Of a stretch of 64,000 nucleotides of DNA, positions 8,318 through 17,395 are shown piece by piece. Under the pieces are notes generated by a model, which worked only from the letters and a program-made list of their open reading frames with translations, did no database searches and was not told where the DNA came from. The first letter of the stretch is position 1; the number at the start of each line of letters is the position of its first letter. The DNA comes from an uncultured Oscillospiraceae bacterium (GTDB lineage Bacteria; Bacillota; Clostridia; Oscillospirales; Oscillospiraceae), in assembly GCA_900754965.1 (NCBI GenBank), contig CAAEEO010000007.1, positions 130,201 to 194,200 of the forward strand, in the 5' to 3' direction. The position numbers were made by a program, and so were the translations under genes.

Positions 8318-9256
8318 TTGTATTACGACGAAAAATTGCAGCAGCTGCGGGAAAAGGTTCTCCGGGAACGGCAGCTGCAGGGAATATTGGATAATCTGAA
8401 CGAGCAGCGTCCGGAACTGGCAAAAAAGGTTCAGAAATACTCTGTGGAACAGGCTGCGGAACAGGCCGATGTGGATCGTCTGGAAAACGGCAGTCTGGCT
8501 GCGTTCTTTTATGACCTGTTGGGAAAGAAAGAGGAAAAACTCACTAAAGAACGGCGGGAGGCCCGGGAGGCCGCCGTGCGGTATAACACTGCCCAGCAGG
8601 AACTGGCCCTGCTGGACGACAAGATCCGCCAGACCCAGACTGAACTGGACGCGCTCAAAGGCGTCAGCCAGGAGTATGATCGGATTTTGATCCAAAAAGC
8701 CGAATACCTCCGTTCCGCGGGAACGGAGGACAGCCGCAAGCTCATGGATTTGGAAAAGAAATGCATCGACCTGTCCGCCCAGCATAAGGAATTGGGCGAG
8801 GCCATCGCCGCCGGTCAGTCCGCCATGAACACAGTCACTCTGCTGATCCGGGAATTGGACAGCGCCGGCGGTTGGGGCACCATGGACCTGTTTGGCGGCG
8901 GATTTCTCACGGATATGGCCAAATATGACCACCTCAACCAGGCCCAGGCCATCGTGATGGATCTGCAGTTCCGGCTGCGGGTGTTCTGCGCCGAACTGGA
9001 CGATGTGGCCATTCAGACCCATATTTCCATCCAGGTGGATCAGTTCCTCCAGTTTGCCGACTATTTCTTCGATGGTCTGTTCACAGACTGGGCCGTGTTG
9101 GATCACATCGACCGCGCCCGGGGACAGGCAGAAACCACCCGCAGTCAGATTGCGGTTCTGTTGTCTCGCCTGCAATCCGCAGACCGCGTCAACCGGGTGC
9201 AGTTAGAAGAGGCCCGCACCCAGCGGGATAAACTGATTTTGGAAACCGGCGCATAA
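8318..9256 (+). CDS. Coiled-coil protein of unknown function
   Basis: 312 aa from a TTG at 8318 preceded by AGGAAAGGGG; the longer frame from 8255 runs through the promoter and is rejected. No signal peptide or membrane segment. Most of it is heptad-rich charged helix (LREKVLRERQLQGILDNLNE, then KERREAREAAVRYNTAQQ). The middle holds a short hydrophobic insert FYDLLGKKEEKL and a Gly-rich piece GGWGTMDLFGGGFLTDMAKYDHLNQ before a second helical stretch ending in RTQRDKLILETGA. I do not recognise the family; a cytoplasmic scaffold or regulator is possible. Single gene with its own promoter and terminator. Confidence 0.8.
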   Translation: MYYDEKLQQLREKVLRERQLQGILDNLNEQRPELAKKVQKYSVEQAAEQADVDRLENGSLAAFFYDLLGKKEEKLTKERREAREAAVRYNTAQQELALLDDKIRQTQTELDALKGVSQEYDRILIQKAEYLRSAGTEDSRKLMDLEKKCIDLSAQHKELGEAIAAGQSAMNTVTLLIRELDSAGGWGTMDLFGGGFLTDMAKYDHLNQAQAIVMDLQFRLRVFCAELDDVAIQTHISIQVDQFLQFADYFFDGLFTDWAVLDHIDRARGQAETTRSQIAVLLSRLQSADRVNRVQLEEARTQRDKLILETGA

Positions 9257-9270
9257 CCTGATATCCACAA

Positions 9271-9305
9271 ATGCCCCCTGCAAACCAGAAAGTTTGCAGG
9301 GGGCA
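9271..9305. terminator. Terminator between the coiled-coil gene and lysC
   Basis: ATGCCCCCTGCAAA / TTTGCAGGGGGCAT, 14-bp stem, followed by T6 on the plus strand. Confidence 0.85.
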
Positions 9306-9321
9306 TTTTTTGTTTCCCGTA

Positions 9322-10527
9322 TCAGCCGAAGAATTTGCGGTGAATGGCCTTCACAGCCAGATCCGCCTGCTCCTCCGGGATCAGCACTGAAACTTTGATC
9401 TCACTGGTGGAGATCATCTGAATGTTGATCTTGGCATCGGACAGTGCCTCAAACATCAGCGCCGCCACGCCGGAAGTGCTCATCATGCCTGCGCCGATAA
9501 TGCTCACCTTGGCCACCGTCTTATCCACATTCACATGCTCAAAGCCGATTGCCTCCCGTTTTTCCATCAGCGCCTGCTCTGCCAGATCCGCATCTGCCAA
9601 CGGGACGGTAAAACTGATGTCGTTGGTGTTATGTTTTCCATAAGACTGGAGGATCACGTCCACATTGATCTTCTTTTTGGACATTACGTTGAACACACGG
9701 AATGCCACACCCGGTGCATCCGGCACGCCTACCACGGCGATCCGGGCCACATCGGTGTCTTTTGCGATCCCACTGATTTTATTCTCTTCCACTGTCTTCG
9801 CGACCTCCTTCACTTTTGTACCGGGTTTTCTGACATAGCTGGACAGCACTTCCAGCTCAATGCCGTAGCGTTTTGCCATCTCCACCGACCGATTGTGGAG
9901 CACCTGCGCCCCCAGAGACGCCATCTCCAACATTTCATCATAGGTGATCTCATCCAACTTTCTGGCCTCCGGCACTTTCCGGGGGTCGGCGGTATAAACG
10001 CCCTCCACATCGGTGAAGATCTGGCATTTATCCGCGTGCAGGGATGCGGCAATGGCCACCGCAGTGGTGTCCGAGCCGCCCCGGCCCAAAGTGGTGATAT
10101 CGTTTTCCCGGCTCACGCCCTGGAATCCCGCTACAATCACGATCCGCCGCTTATCCAGTTCCCGCAGGATGCGCTCCCGTCCCACTTTCAAAATACGGGC
10201 CGAACCATGGTCCGATGTGGTATCCACGCCCAGCTGCCAACCGGTCAGGGAGACCACCGGATAATTCATCTGTTCCAGACACATCGCCATCAGGGCGATG
10301 GAGATCTGCTCCCCGGTGCTCAGCAGCACATCCAGCTCCCGTTTGGAAGGGTTGGGGTTGATCTCCGCAGCCTTGACCAGCAGATCATCGGTGGTGTCCC
10401 CCTGTGCGGACAGAACCACCACCACATCATTTCCTTCATCATACGTTTCTGCAATGATACCGGCTACCCGCCGGATCTTTTCGGCATCTGCCACAGAGCT
10501 TCCGCCGAATTTCTGAACGATCAGCAT
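9322..10527 (-). CDS. lysC: Aspartate kinase
   Basis: 401 aa. First step of the aspartate pathway to lysine, threonine and methionine: phosphorylation of aspartate. The N-terminal kinase domain opens with VQKFGGSSVAD, contains the TLGRGGSDTTAVAIAA substrate loop, and is followed by two ACT domains (RIAVVGVPDAPGVAFRVFN and KVSIIGAGMMSTSGVAALMF), consistent with feedback control by an end product. ATG with AGGAGG upstream. Last gene of the ACT-hom-lysC operon. Confidence 0.95.
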   Translation of the reverse strand: MLIVQKFGGSSVADAEKIRRVAGIIAETYDEGNDVVVVLSAQGDTTDDLLVKAAEINPNPSKRELDVLLSTGEQISIALMAMCLEQMNYPVVSLTGWQLGVDTTSDHGSARILKVGRERILRELDKRRIVIVAGFQGVSRENDITTLGRGGSDTTAVAIAASLHADKCQIFTDVEGVYTADPRKVPEARKLDEITYDEMLEMASLGAQVLHNRSVEMAKRYGIELEVLSSYVRKPGTKVKEVAKTVEENKISGIAKDTDVARIAVVGVPDAPGVAFRVFNVMSKKKINVDVILQSYGKHNTNDISFTVPLADADLAEQALMEKREAIGFEHVNVDKTVAKVSIIGAGMMSTSGVAALMFEALSDAKINIQMISTSEIKVSVLIPEEQADLAVKAIHRKFFG

Positions 10528-10703
10528 ACACTTTCCTCCTGCTCAGCGCCAAACCGCCGTCCCATATTCCCCCAGGCGCATCCTGTCAGGCAATGGGGCG
10601 GCCCTTCCTCCCGATCTTTCCAGGAAGAGAGAACCGGTCTGGCATCCAGTTTATCATACGCGCCTGCCCGTCGGATGGTTTCCACCCAGGCGGCCCCTTT
10701 CAA
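10521..10703 (-). CDS. Possible 60-aa protein filling the hom-lysC gap
   Basis: Open frame from a TTG that overlaps the hom stop to a TGA that lies just inside the lysC start. It fits the gap exactly, with overlaps at both ends, and its codons (GCC, CTG, GAA, CGG, GGC) look like those of the flanking genes. The peptide (LKGAAWVETIRRAGAYDKLD at its start) has no motif I recognise. Against it: no good ribosome site, a weak start codon, and 60 open codons can occur by chance at this GC. Alternatively the 170-base gap is untranslated. Confidence 0.3.
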   Translation of the reverse strand: MKGAAWVETIRRAGAYDKLDARPVLSSWKDREEGPPHCLTGCAWGNMGRRFGAEQEESVC

Positions 10704-11911
10704 TTTTCCAAGATCCGATACGCAGCCAGCAGTTCCAGTTTCCGGCCTGCCTCCGCAATTTCCCTTGCTGTCATGGATTCTGTGGGGAAAGCGTATTCTT
10801 CCGGGTCCACCTCAGGGATGGACACAAAGCGCACATTTCCGAACGCCTCATTGATCTGTCCCAAATCTGCTCTGGTTCGTACAAACCAGCGGCTGGGCAA
10901 CTCTTCTGCATCCATAAAATCCCCCTCCGGCTGCGCCTCCCAGCGGGGCTGCCGATCCACCGGCTCCGTCAGGCAGTCCAGGATGTCCGCCGCCACGGCG
11001 CTGCCGGTTTGCAGCGCGCCGGCGCCCGGGCCGCAGAACACCGTATCTCCCACGGCATTTCCGTGGATCACGATGCCGTTGAGTACGCCGTCCACGCCGC
11101 CAAGGGGATTTTCTTTCTCCACAAAATGCGGCGCCACATAGGCAGTGATCCGGCCGTCCGGCAGACGCAGGCTCCGCCCAAGCAGTTTGATCCGGTATCC
11201 CATGCGCCGGGCATAATCCACATCTTCCGAGGTGATGGAAGAAATGCCCTGTGTCCGCACCTGAGCCGGGTCCACATTGTATCCAAAGCACAGATCCGCC
11301 AGAATGCAGATCTTTCGGCAGGCGTCGATTCCCTCCACATCTGCGGTGGGGTCCAGTTCGGCATACCCTTTTTCCTGGGCCTCTGCCAGTGCCTGGCCGA
11401 ATCCCTTGCCGCATTGAATCATTTCCGTGAGAATGTAGTTGGTGGTACCGTTGAGGATGCCATACACGCTCTCCAGCCGATTGGCAGCCAGGCAGCGGGT
11501 AATGGGGCGAATCACCGGGATGCCGCCGCCCACACTGCCTTCAAACAGGAAACACACATGGTTTTCCCGAGCCAGACGGGTCAGTTCCAGACCGCATTCG
11601 GCCACCAGCTGCTTGTTGGAAGTGACCACATGTTTCCCGGCCCGCAGCGCTGCCGCCGCATAATCGTATGCCGGATGGACCCCGCCCATGCATTCGGCCA
11701 CCACCCGAATCTCCGGGTCGGACACGATGGTCTCAAAATCCAGAACAATCCGGTCTGCAAAACGGCTGTTGGGACGCATCCTGCGGCACAGAATATACTT
11801 CACCTGCACCGGCTGCCCTACCGTCCGGCAGATCACATCTCCATTGTCCTCGAAAATATCCGCCGTGCCGCTGCCAACCGTGCCGATGCCCAATATCGCA
11901 ATTTTGACCAT
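10700..11911 (-). CDS. hom: Homoserine dehydrogenase
   Basis: 403 aa. Reduces aspartate semialdehyde to homoserine. Rossmann motif GIGTVGSGTADIFEDNGD at the N-terminus, the catalytic-domain signature GGGIPVIRPITRCLAANRLESVYGILNGTTNYIL, and a C-terminal regulatory tail. GAGGAG precedes the ATG at 11911. It lies 13 bases downstream of the ACT/HTH gene and upstream of lysC, so carbon is committed towards threonine/methionine from the same transcript. Confidence 0.95.
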   Translation of the reverse strand: MVKIAILGIGTVGSGTADIFEDNGDVICRTVGQPVQVKYILCRRMRPNSRFADRIVLDFETIVSDPEIRVVAECMGGVHPAYDYAAAALRAGKHVVTSNKQLVAECGLELTRLARENHVCFLFEGSVGGGIPVIRPITRCLAANRLESVYGILNGTTNYILTEMIQCGKGFGQALAEAQEKGYAELDPTADVEGIDACRKICILADLCFGYNVDPAQVRTQGISSITSEDVDYARRMGYRIKLLGRSLRLPDGRITAYVAPHFVEKENPLGGVDGVLNGIVIHGNAVGDTVFCGPGAGALQTGSAVAADILDCLTEPVDRQPRWEAQPEGDFMDAEELPSRWFVRTRADLGQINEAFGNVRFVSIPEVDPEEYAFPTESMTAREIAEAGRKLELLAAYRILEN

Positions 11912-11924
11912 AGGCGCTCCTCTC

Positions 11925-12371
11925 TCAGCCGGCCAGCAGATCCGCCGACACCACGCCGTTCAAATTCCGCAGCTGTACGATCAGTTCATCCGGCGTCACT
12001 TCCGCATGATCCAACCGGGCAGCAATGGTCACCGGTGCCACACCGTCCGAGGGGATATTCTGGTTGATGGTCAGAATATTCGCGCCCACATTGGCAAAAA
12101 TAGCTAACACAGAGGACAGCACGCCCATCTGATCCCGCAGAAATGTGTTGAAGGTGAAAATCCGCCCCTGGGTCATATCCCGGAAAGGCATCACGGAGTC
12201 CTTATATTTATAAAACGCACTGCGGCTGATCCCCACCTGGGCCACCGCCTCAGACACAGTTTTCACATCCCCTGTGTGGAGCAATTCCCGCGCCCGAACT
12301 ACTTTCAAAAAAATTTCAGGAAGCATATCTGCCTGTACCAAATAAAATTTTGGCTGCTCTGATCCTGTCAT
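11925..12371 (-). CDS. ACT domain protein of the UPF0735/PheB type with N-terminal helix-turn-helix
   Basis: 148 aa. The N-terminal part (KTVSEAVAQVGISRSAFYKYKD) looks like a helix-turn-helix, and residues 75-145 are an ACT domain (QMGVLSSVLAIFANVGANIL). Such proteins sit at the head of hom/lysC-type operons in many Firmicutes and are thought to sense an amino acid; threonine or a related product is the natural inference here. Start ATG at 12371 with AGGAGGGACGATT upstream. Confidence 0.82.
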   Translation of the reverse strand: MTGSEQPKFYLVQADMLPEIFLKVVRARELLHTGDVKTVSEAVAQVGISRSAFYKYKDSVMPFRDMTQGRIFTFNTFLRDQMGVLSSVLAIFANVGANILTINQNIPSDGVAPVTIAARLDHAEVTPDELIVQLRNLNGVVSADLLAG

Positions 12372-12430
12372 AATCGTCCCTCCTGACAGTATTTTTGTGA
12401 TTTATTTCCCCTTAAATCACGGATGTCATA

Positions 12431-12459
12431 TTTATATCACACAAATGTCCGCTGTGCAA
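12431..12459 (-). promoter_or_regulatory. Promoter of the ACT-hom-lysC operon
   Basis: Leftward TTGCAC (12454-12459), 17-base spacer, TATAAA (12431-12436). The -35 match is weak. The leader is too short for a lysine riboswitch. Confidence 0.45.
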
Positions 12460-12540
12460 GTACAAAAAATGTGAATTTTTTTCTTTTTCGGGTCTCTCTC
12501 CCCATCTCCCCCATTTTCCACGCTTTGCAAAGGAGCCGCT

Positions 12541-13596
12541 ATGAATCCACTTCTGACCATTTTCTTTTATGCCGCCGCAGGGCTCGCTGCGCTGCTTGCC
12601 TTTTCCTGGGTGCTGCCGCTGATTGCCCCGTTTCTCATCGCCTTTGTATCCGCTGCCGCCATGGAACCGGTGGTGTCCAACCTGCACCGGCGAGGGGTCT
12701 CCCGGAATCTGGCTGCCGGAATTCTGACCGCCCTCCTTCTGACCGTTTTCGGGGCCGTATGCACCATCGGCACAGCACGGGTACTGGCCGCATTGAGCGA
12801 TCTGGCCCGCCGTATGCCGGAACTGCTCCACAGCCTTTCCCAGACTTTATCAGAAGTGCAGGAACGCATTCTATCCCTGTTTCAGGACGCCCCCGGCACC
12901 TTCTCCCGGGAATTGGGGCCGGGACTTGATGCCCTGTTGGAACAGCTGTATGCCATCCCACTCCAACTGTCGGAAACATTTCTGACCGCCCTTACGGACT
13001 GGGCCAAGCGCTCTCCGGACCTGCTGCTATTTCTGGCCACCACTGCCATCGGCATCTACTTTTTCTCCGCCTCTTACCGACAGATTTTGGACTTTTTGAA
13101 GAAACAGATTCCTCCCGGCAGCCTGTCCAGGGTACAGCGTGCCTGGGGGCGGATGAAAGACACTGTGCGCAGCTATCTGCGGGTGCAGGGGCTGCTCATC
13201 TGCGTCACCTTTGCAGAACTTCTGGCCGCTTTTCTCCTGCTGCGGATTCCCAGTGCTCCATCTCTGGCCGCCGCCACCGCACTGATTGATGCCCTGCCCA
13301 TTTTAGGCGTTGGCGCCGTGCTGCTGCCCTGGGCACTCTGGTGCCTGCTGACCCATTCCCTGTCCAGAGGTCTGGGACTGCTGGTCACCTGGGCAATCAT
13401 TTCCGCGGTACGCAACGCCATCCAGGCCAAACTCATGGATGTCCAAATGGGTCTGCCCCCGGTGGTCTCCCTCATGTCCCTGTACATCGGTTGGAAAGTC
13501 TGCGGCATTTCCGGCACCATACTGCTGCCGCTGGCCATCGTGGTGCTCAAGCAGCTGTACGACCTGGATTTGCTCCCTGATTGGAAAAAGACCTGA
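12541..13596 (+). CDS. AI-2E family membrane protein, sporulation protein YtvI-like
   Basis: 351 aa with about eight hydrophobic segments (for example LLAFSWVLPLIAPFLIAFVS and FAELLAAFLLLRIPSAPSLA). The AI-2E/PerM family pattern is seen in IDALPILGVGAVLLPWALWCL and the C-terminal GISGTILLPLAIVVLKQLYDLDLL. In sporulating Firmicutes this subgroup is annotated YtvI. Its transport substrate is unknown. AAGGAG five bases before the ATG. Confidence 0.8.
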   Translation: MNPLLTIFFYAAAGLAALLAFSWVLPLIAPFLIAFVSAAAMEPVVSNLHRRGVSRNLAAGILTALLLTVFGAVCTIGTARVLAALSDLARRMPELLHSLSQTLSEVQERILSLFQDAPGTFSRELGPGLDALLEQLYAIPLQLSETFLTALTDWAKRSPDLLLFLATTAIGIYFFSASYRQILDFLKKQIPPGSLSRVQRAWGRMKDTVRSYLRVQGLLICVTFAELLAAFLLLRIPSAPSLAAATALIDALPILGVGAVLLPWALWCLLTHSLSRGLGLLVTWAIISAVRNAIQAKLMDVQMGLPPVVSLMSLYIGWKVCGISGTILLPLAIVVLKQLYDLDLLPDWKKT

Positions 13597-13629
13597 GTCC
13601 TCCATCCCTTTCGATTCGACGGGAAAGGA

Positions 13630-13658
13630 TTGACCAATCTGACACTTTGCGCTATACT
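13630..13658 (+). promoter_or_regulatory. Promoter of the HAAS membrane pair
   Basis: TTGACC (13630-13635), 17-base spacer, TATACT (13653-13658). Confidence 0.7.
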
Positions 13659-13717
13659 GTCAGTAATTGTCACGACTGTGCCAATGATCCATATTCTGCC
13701 CAAAAGGGGGTACAGGA

Positions 13718-14680
13718 TTGAACAGACACGCCTATCTGGCCGAATTGTCCCAGCTGCTATATTACATGACGCCCTGGGATCGGGAGGCCCTGATTGCTGA
13801 GTATAGACAAAAATTTGAGGATGCTGAGGATGACGCCGCCGTGATCCAGGAACTTGGTTCTCCCATGAAAACGGCTGTCCGGCTGTCCCGCAGCTATACC
13901 CCAAGTCCCGCGCCTGATCCGGAACCTGTTCCCACACCGGCTCCGGACGAATCTGTCCAAACGGACAGCTGTACAGAACCGGCTGAAACAGCCTCTTCTC
14001 CGGAACCGACTCAGACAGACCCTGCCGTGCCGGAGTCCGCTCAAACAGACTCCCCGGAAACACCGGAGGCAACCTGCCCTGAACCCGATGCCCAACAAAG
14101 TCATTCGGAAGATGCGGCAGATTCCATTTCTCCGGAAGAATCCGCCACGGCGCAAGCCGATGCCCACGAAACAGATCCTCAGGAACCTGTCTCCGAAAGC
14201 TCCGGTGCCGAGGAACCCGCCGCGGAAAAACCCAGTGAACCTGCGCCGGTCGAGGAGATTTTCTCTGAAATTTATCAAGCTGCCACCATGGCACAATCTG
14301 CCGTCTTGCCCCCGGATGCGGACGCCCCCACTTTGAAAACCAAGGCTCGCGGCCTGTTTCTGGTGCCCTATGCCATTTTATGTGTGGCTCTGGGAATTCC
14401 CGTCACTGCGCTGCTGTTTGTCATCGATGTGCTGATTTTTGCCGCCGCTCTGGCTGCATTGGGCTGCGGCGTTTATATCCTCCTGTTTCTGGGTAAGGCC
14501 ATGTTCCACGGCTTGGGAAATAAACTGGTGATCATCGGCCTGTCCATTCTCGCCTTCACCGCCGCCGTGGCTCTGGGAGGCCTGGGCGTGTGGTTCCTGC
14601 GGAACGCCGCCATCGGATGGGTTCATTTCCTGTATCGGTTCGGTCTGACCTATGGGTATCGTCAGGAGGAAGTGCAATGA
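13718..14680 (+). CDS. DUF1700/HAAS-like membrane protein with a long acidic Pro/Glu linker
   Basis: 320 aa from a TTG preceded by AGGGGG. Residues 1-62 form a HAAS-like helical domain (YLAELSQLLYYMTPWDREAL, then DAAVIQELGSPMKTA). Residues 65-180 are low complexity, rich in Pro, Glu, Ser, Thr and Asp, with repeated QTD/PE units. After 210 come three hydrophobic segments (LVPYAILCVALGIPVTALLF, then FAAALAALGCGVYILLFLGK, then a third near 270). HAAS proteins usually pair with a PadR repressor and signal at the membrane; no padR is adjacent. Overlaps the next gene by ATGA. Confidence 0.75.
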   Translation: MNRHAYLAELSQLLYYMTPWDREALIAEYRQKFEDAEDDAAVIQELGSPMKTAVRLSRSYTPSPAPDPEPVPTPAPDESVQTDSCTEPAETASSPEPTQTDPAVPESAQTDSPETPEATCPEPDAQQSHSEDAADSISPEESATAQADAHETDPQEPVSESSGAEEPAAEKPSEPAPVEEIFSEIYQAATMAQSAVLPPDADAPTLKTKARGLFLVPYAILCVALGIPVTALLFVIDVLIFAAALAALGCGVYILLFLGKAMFHGLGNKLVIIGLSILAFTAAVALGGLGVWFLRNAAIGWVHFLYRFGLTYGYRQEEVQ

Positions 14681-14862
14681 AACTGCTCAACAAGATCTTC
14701 ATCATCGCCATTGCCTGCCTGCTGGTTCTGGGCGCCATGTTCCTTGCCTTCGGCATCATGCTGGGCGGCAGCATCCCGGAAGTGATCGGCGCCGTGATCG
14801 ATCGCGCCGCCGCCACCCTGGACGCCCTGTTCGGCTGGACCGTAGTCATTACGATTCCATAA
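14677..14862 (+). CDS. Small membrane protein coupled to the HAAS gene
   Basis: 61 aa with two hydrophobic stretches (KIFIIAIACLLVLGAMFLAF and a weaker C-terminal one). AGGAGGAAGTGCA precedes the ATG, which overlaps the preceding stop. No known motif; probably works with the HAAS protein at the membrane. Confidence 0.65.
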   Translation: MKLLNKIFIIAIACLLVLGAMFLAFGIMLGGSIPEVIGAVIDRAAATLDALFGWTVVITIP

Positions 14863-14871
14863 AACCAGAAA

Positions 14872-14919
14872 GCACCCTGCGGGACACATTTTGTTGTCTC
14901 CCGGCAGGGTGCCTTTTTT
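14872..14919 (+). terminator. Terminator after the HAAS pair
   Basis: GCACCCTGC / GCAGGGTGC with an inner GGGA/TCCC pairing, followed by CTTTTTTA. Confidence 0.8.
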
Positions 14920-15226
14920 ATACGCTCCGCAGATCCAGAAACCGCTCCTGCAATCCGTTTTTGAACACTTTCACAGCATACAGCGCCGTGCAGTCCAACG
15001 GGCCAAAAAGGAACTGTCCGTCCTCATCCGTCACCGTCCGGCCCATCAGCACCGGTTCTTCCGCCTCATCCCGAAACAGCAGCACCGCCGCATCCGGCAC
15101 CGGACTGCCCTTTCCATCCCGCAGCCGCCCGGCCAAAATGGCCCGGTCATCCTGTTCCGGCACATACTCCACCCGAATCAGCTCCCCGGCTGCCGGGCGG
15201 ATATAAAACTTTCCCGCCATGCTCAT
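14918..15226 (-). CDS. Small beta-sandwich (carboxypeptidase-regulatory-like) protein
   Basis: 102 aa. The pattern [20 protein letters not shown] ... [15 protein letters not shown] is typical of the carboxypeptidase regulatory-like / transthyretin-type fold that often occurs as an extracellular module, but there is no signal peptide here, so it is cytoplasmic or associates with another protein. GGAGG seven bases before the ATG. Function unknown. Confidence 0.65.
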   Translation of the reverse strand: MSMAGKFYIRPAAGELIRVEYVPEQDDRAILAGRLRDGKGSPVPDAAVLLFRDEAEEPVLMGRTVTDEDGQFLFGPLDCTALYAVKVFKNGLQERFLDLRSV

Positions 15227-15315
15227 TGCCTTTCCTCCCCTCCTCCCGGACGCGTACCATCCCGCGCTCTTGGGTAAACTTTCCTTACATTATATGTAAG
15301 AAAATCCGGTTGTGC

Positions 15316-15344
15316 TTGACAACTGCCGCCGGCGCCGATAAAAT
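15316..15344 (+). promoter_or_regulatory. Promoter of proS
   Basis: TTGACA (15316-15321), 17-base spacer, TAAAAT (15339-15344). The leader of about 55 bases is too short for a T-box. Confidence 0.7.
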
Positions 15345-15408
15345 AAATAGGTTAAAAAAGAAAAGGACCCTGTATCCTTTGGAAATATCGGAAATGGAGA
15401 GATGCCCC

Positions 15409-16845
15409 ATGGCAAAAGAGAAAAAAGTGGAACAGATCACCGACATGGAGGTGGACTTTGCCCAGTGGTACACAGATGTGTGCAAAAAGGCAGAGCTGAT
15501 TGATTATTCCTCCATCAAGGGAATGTTTATCTATCGTCCCTATGGCTATGCCATCTGGGAAAATATCCAGAAAGAACTGGACAAGAAATTCAAAGAGACC
15601 GGTCACGAAAATGTGTACCTGCCCATGCTGATTCCCGAATCCCTGCTGCAGAAAGAAAAGGATCATGTGGAAGGTTTCGCCCCCGAGTGTGCATGGGTCA
15701 CCATGGGCGGCAGCGAAGAGTTGGAAGAGCGCTACTGCATCCGCCCCACCTCTGAGACCCTGTTCTGCGAGCACTATAAAAATGTGATCCAGTCCCACCG
15801 TGACCTGCCCAAGCTGTACAACCAGTGGTGCTCTGTGCTGCGCTGGGAAAAGACCAGCCGTCCTTTCCTGCGCCATCGGGAATTCCTGTGGCAGGAGGGC
15901 CACACCATGCACGCCACCGCCGAGGAGGCCCGGGAAGAGACCATGCAGATGCTGAACATCTATGCAGACTTCCTGGAAAACGTGCTGGCCATGCCTGTGG
16001 TCAAGGGCCGGAAAACCGATAAGGAAAAATTCAACGGCGCCGAGGAGACTTACACCGTGGAGTGCATGATGCATGACCGCAAGGCGCTCCAGTCCGGCAC
16101 CAGCCATTATTTCGGCGACGGCTTTGCAAAAGCCTTCGATATCACCTACACCGGCAAGGACAACCAGCTCCACTATCCCCACCAGACTTCCTGGGGTGTG
16201 TCCACCCGCATGATCGGCGGCATCATCATGACCCACGGTGACAACAACGGTCTGGTACTGCCTCCCCGTATCGCCCCCATTCAGGCCATGGTCATTCCTG
16301 TGGCACAGCACAAAGAGGGCGTTCTGGAAGCGGCCACCGCTCTGCTCGACCGCCTGCTGGCTGCCGGTATCCGGGCAAAAATGGACAGCAGCGACCAGTC
16401 CATGGGCTGGAAGGCCGCGGAATACGAAATGAAGGGCGTCCCCCTGCGGGTCGAAATCGGCCCGAAGGACATGGAAAAGGGACAGTGCTGCATCTGCCGC
16501 CGGGACAATGGCGAAAAGGTATTCGTCCCCCTGGCCGATCTGGAGACTGTGGTGCCCCAGCTGCTGGACGAAGTGCATAACGGTCTGTATCAGCGCGCCA
16601 AGAAAAATCTGGAAGACCACACCAAAGTCTGCCACACCCTGGACGAAGTCAAACAGTTCATGGAGACCGAAGGCGGCTTTGCCAAAACCATGTGGTGCGG
16701 CGATCTGGACTGCGAGCTGAAGATGAAGGAGCAGGCCGGTGTCACCTCCCGCTGCATGCCTTTGGAGCAGGAGCCGGTAGGCGATGTCTGCGTCTGCTGC
16801 GGAAAACCCGCCAAGCATATGATCTACTGGGGTGTCGCATACTAA
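15409..16845 (+). CDS. proS: Prolyl-tRNA synthetase, short (archaeal/eukaryote-like) type
   Basis: 478 aa, matching the short ProRS class without the editing insertion (the classical bacterial form is near 570). Class II motifs are seen in [46 protein letters not shown] and [19 protein letters not shown]-terminal cysteines (CDCELK-type, then [19 protein letters not shown]) end in the Tyr typical of this class. Start chosen at ATG 15409, with GGAGAG seven bases upstream. Confidence 0.95.
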   Translation: MAKEKKVEQITDMEVDFAQWYTDVCKKAELIDYSSIKGMFIYRPYGYAIWENIQKELDKKFKETGHENVYLPMLIPESLLQKEKDHVEGFAPECAWVTMGGSEELEERYCIRPTSETLFCEHYKNVIQSHRDLPKLYNQWCSVLRWEKTSRPFLRHREFLWQEGHTMHATAEEAREETMQMLNIYADFLENVLAMPVVKGRKTDKEKFNGAEETYTVECMMHDRKALQSGTSHYFGDGFAKAFDITYTGKDNQLHYPHQTSWGVSTRMIGGIIMTHGDNNGLVLPPRIAPIQAMVIPVAQHKEGVLEAATALLDRLLAAGIRAKMDSSDQSMGWKAAEYEMKGVPLRVEIGPKDMEKGQCCICRRDNGEKVFVPLADLETVVPQLLDEVHNGLYQRAKKNLEDHTKVCHTLDEVKQFMETEGGFAKTMWCGDLDCELKMKEQAGVTSRCMPLEQEPVGDVCVCCGKPAKHMIYWGVAY

Positions 16846-16884
16846 TCTCCCCTATCTCTATTCGCGAGGATTTTTGAAACGGTT

Positions 16885-17340
16885 ATGAGCAATATTTTTC
16901 TCCATACACTGCTGATGTCCATGGTGCCGGTGGTGGAGCTCCGGGGGGCAATCCCCTACGGACTGGCCATGGGACTGGACCCCTGGCCCACCTATCTGGC
17001 TGCCGTGGTCGGTAATATGATTCCGGTGCCGCTGATCATGGTGTTCATCCGCCGGCTGTTCAACTGGATGCGCCAGCGCTCTGCCTGGCTCGGCCAGAGA
17101 GTGGACTGGCTGGAACAGCGGGCAGAACGGAAATCCGATCTGGTCAAGCGATATGCGCTGGCAGGTCTGATCATTTTGGTAGCCATCCCCCTGCCGGGTA
17201 CCGGCGCTTGGACCGGCGCACTGGTGGCCGCCGTAATGAGTATGCGGCTGCGGCAGTCCTTTCTTGCCATTCTGGCAGGCGTGCTCATTGCCGGTGTCAT
17301 CGTGCTGCTGATCTGCGGCGGCATCTCCCTGATCCTTTGA
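16885..17340 (+). CDS. Small multidrug-export-like membrane protein (COG2426)
   Basis: 151 aa. The N-terminal VPVVELRGAIPYGLAMGL motif and VAIPLPGTGAWTGALVAAVM identify the COG2426 family. About four membrane segments flank a charged cytoplasmic loop (residues 58-90). The ribosome site is poor (GAGGA 17 bases upstream), so coupling to proS, 39 bases upstream, is possible. Substrate unknown despite the family name. Confidence 0.8.
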   Translation: MSNIFLHTLLMSMVPVVELRGAIPYGLAMGLDPWPTYLAAVVGNMIPVPLIMVFIRRLFNWMRQRSAWLGQRVDWLEQRAERKSDLVKRYALAGLIILVAIPLPGTGAWTGALVAAVMSMRLRQSFLAILAGVLIAGVIVLLICGGISLIL

Positions 17341-17349
17341 TAAAACTAC

Positions 17350-17383
17350 AGCCCCCCGGACTGCATAAGCAGTCCGGGGGGCT
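17350..17383. terminator. Bidirectional terminator
   Basis: Perfect 15-bp stem AGCCCCCCGGACTGC / GCAGTCCGGGGGGCT, loop ATAA, TTGTTT on the plus side; it separates two converging genes. Confidence 0.9.
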
Positions 17384-17395
17384 TTGTTTCTCCTC

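Noticed and set aside
12372..12430. Lysine or threonine riboswitch before the ACT-hom-lysC operon
   Set aside because: The leader after the predicted promoter is about 50 bases, too short and without the motif.
15241..15408. T-box in the proS leader
   Set aside because: The promoter lies only about 65 bases before the start, and no T-box sequence or specifier stem is present. The CTTACAT-TAT-ATGTAAG repeat at 15284-15300 is upstream of the promoter.
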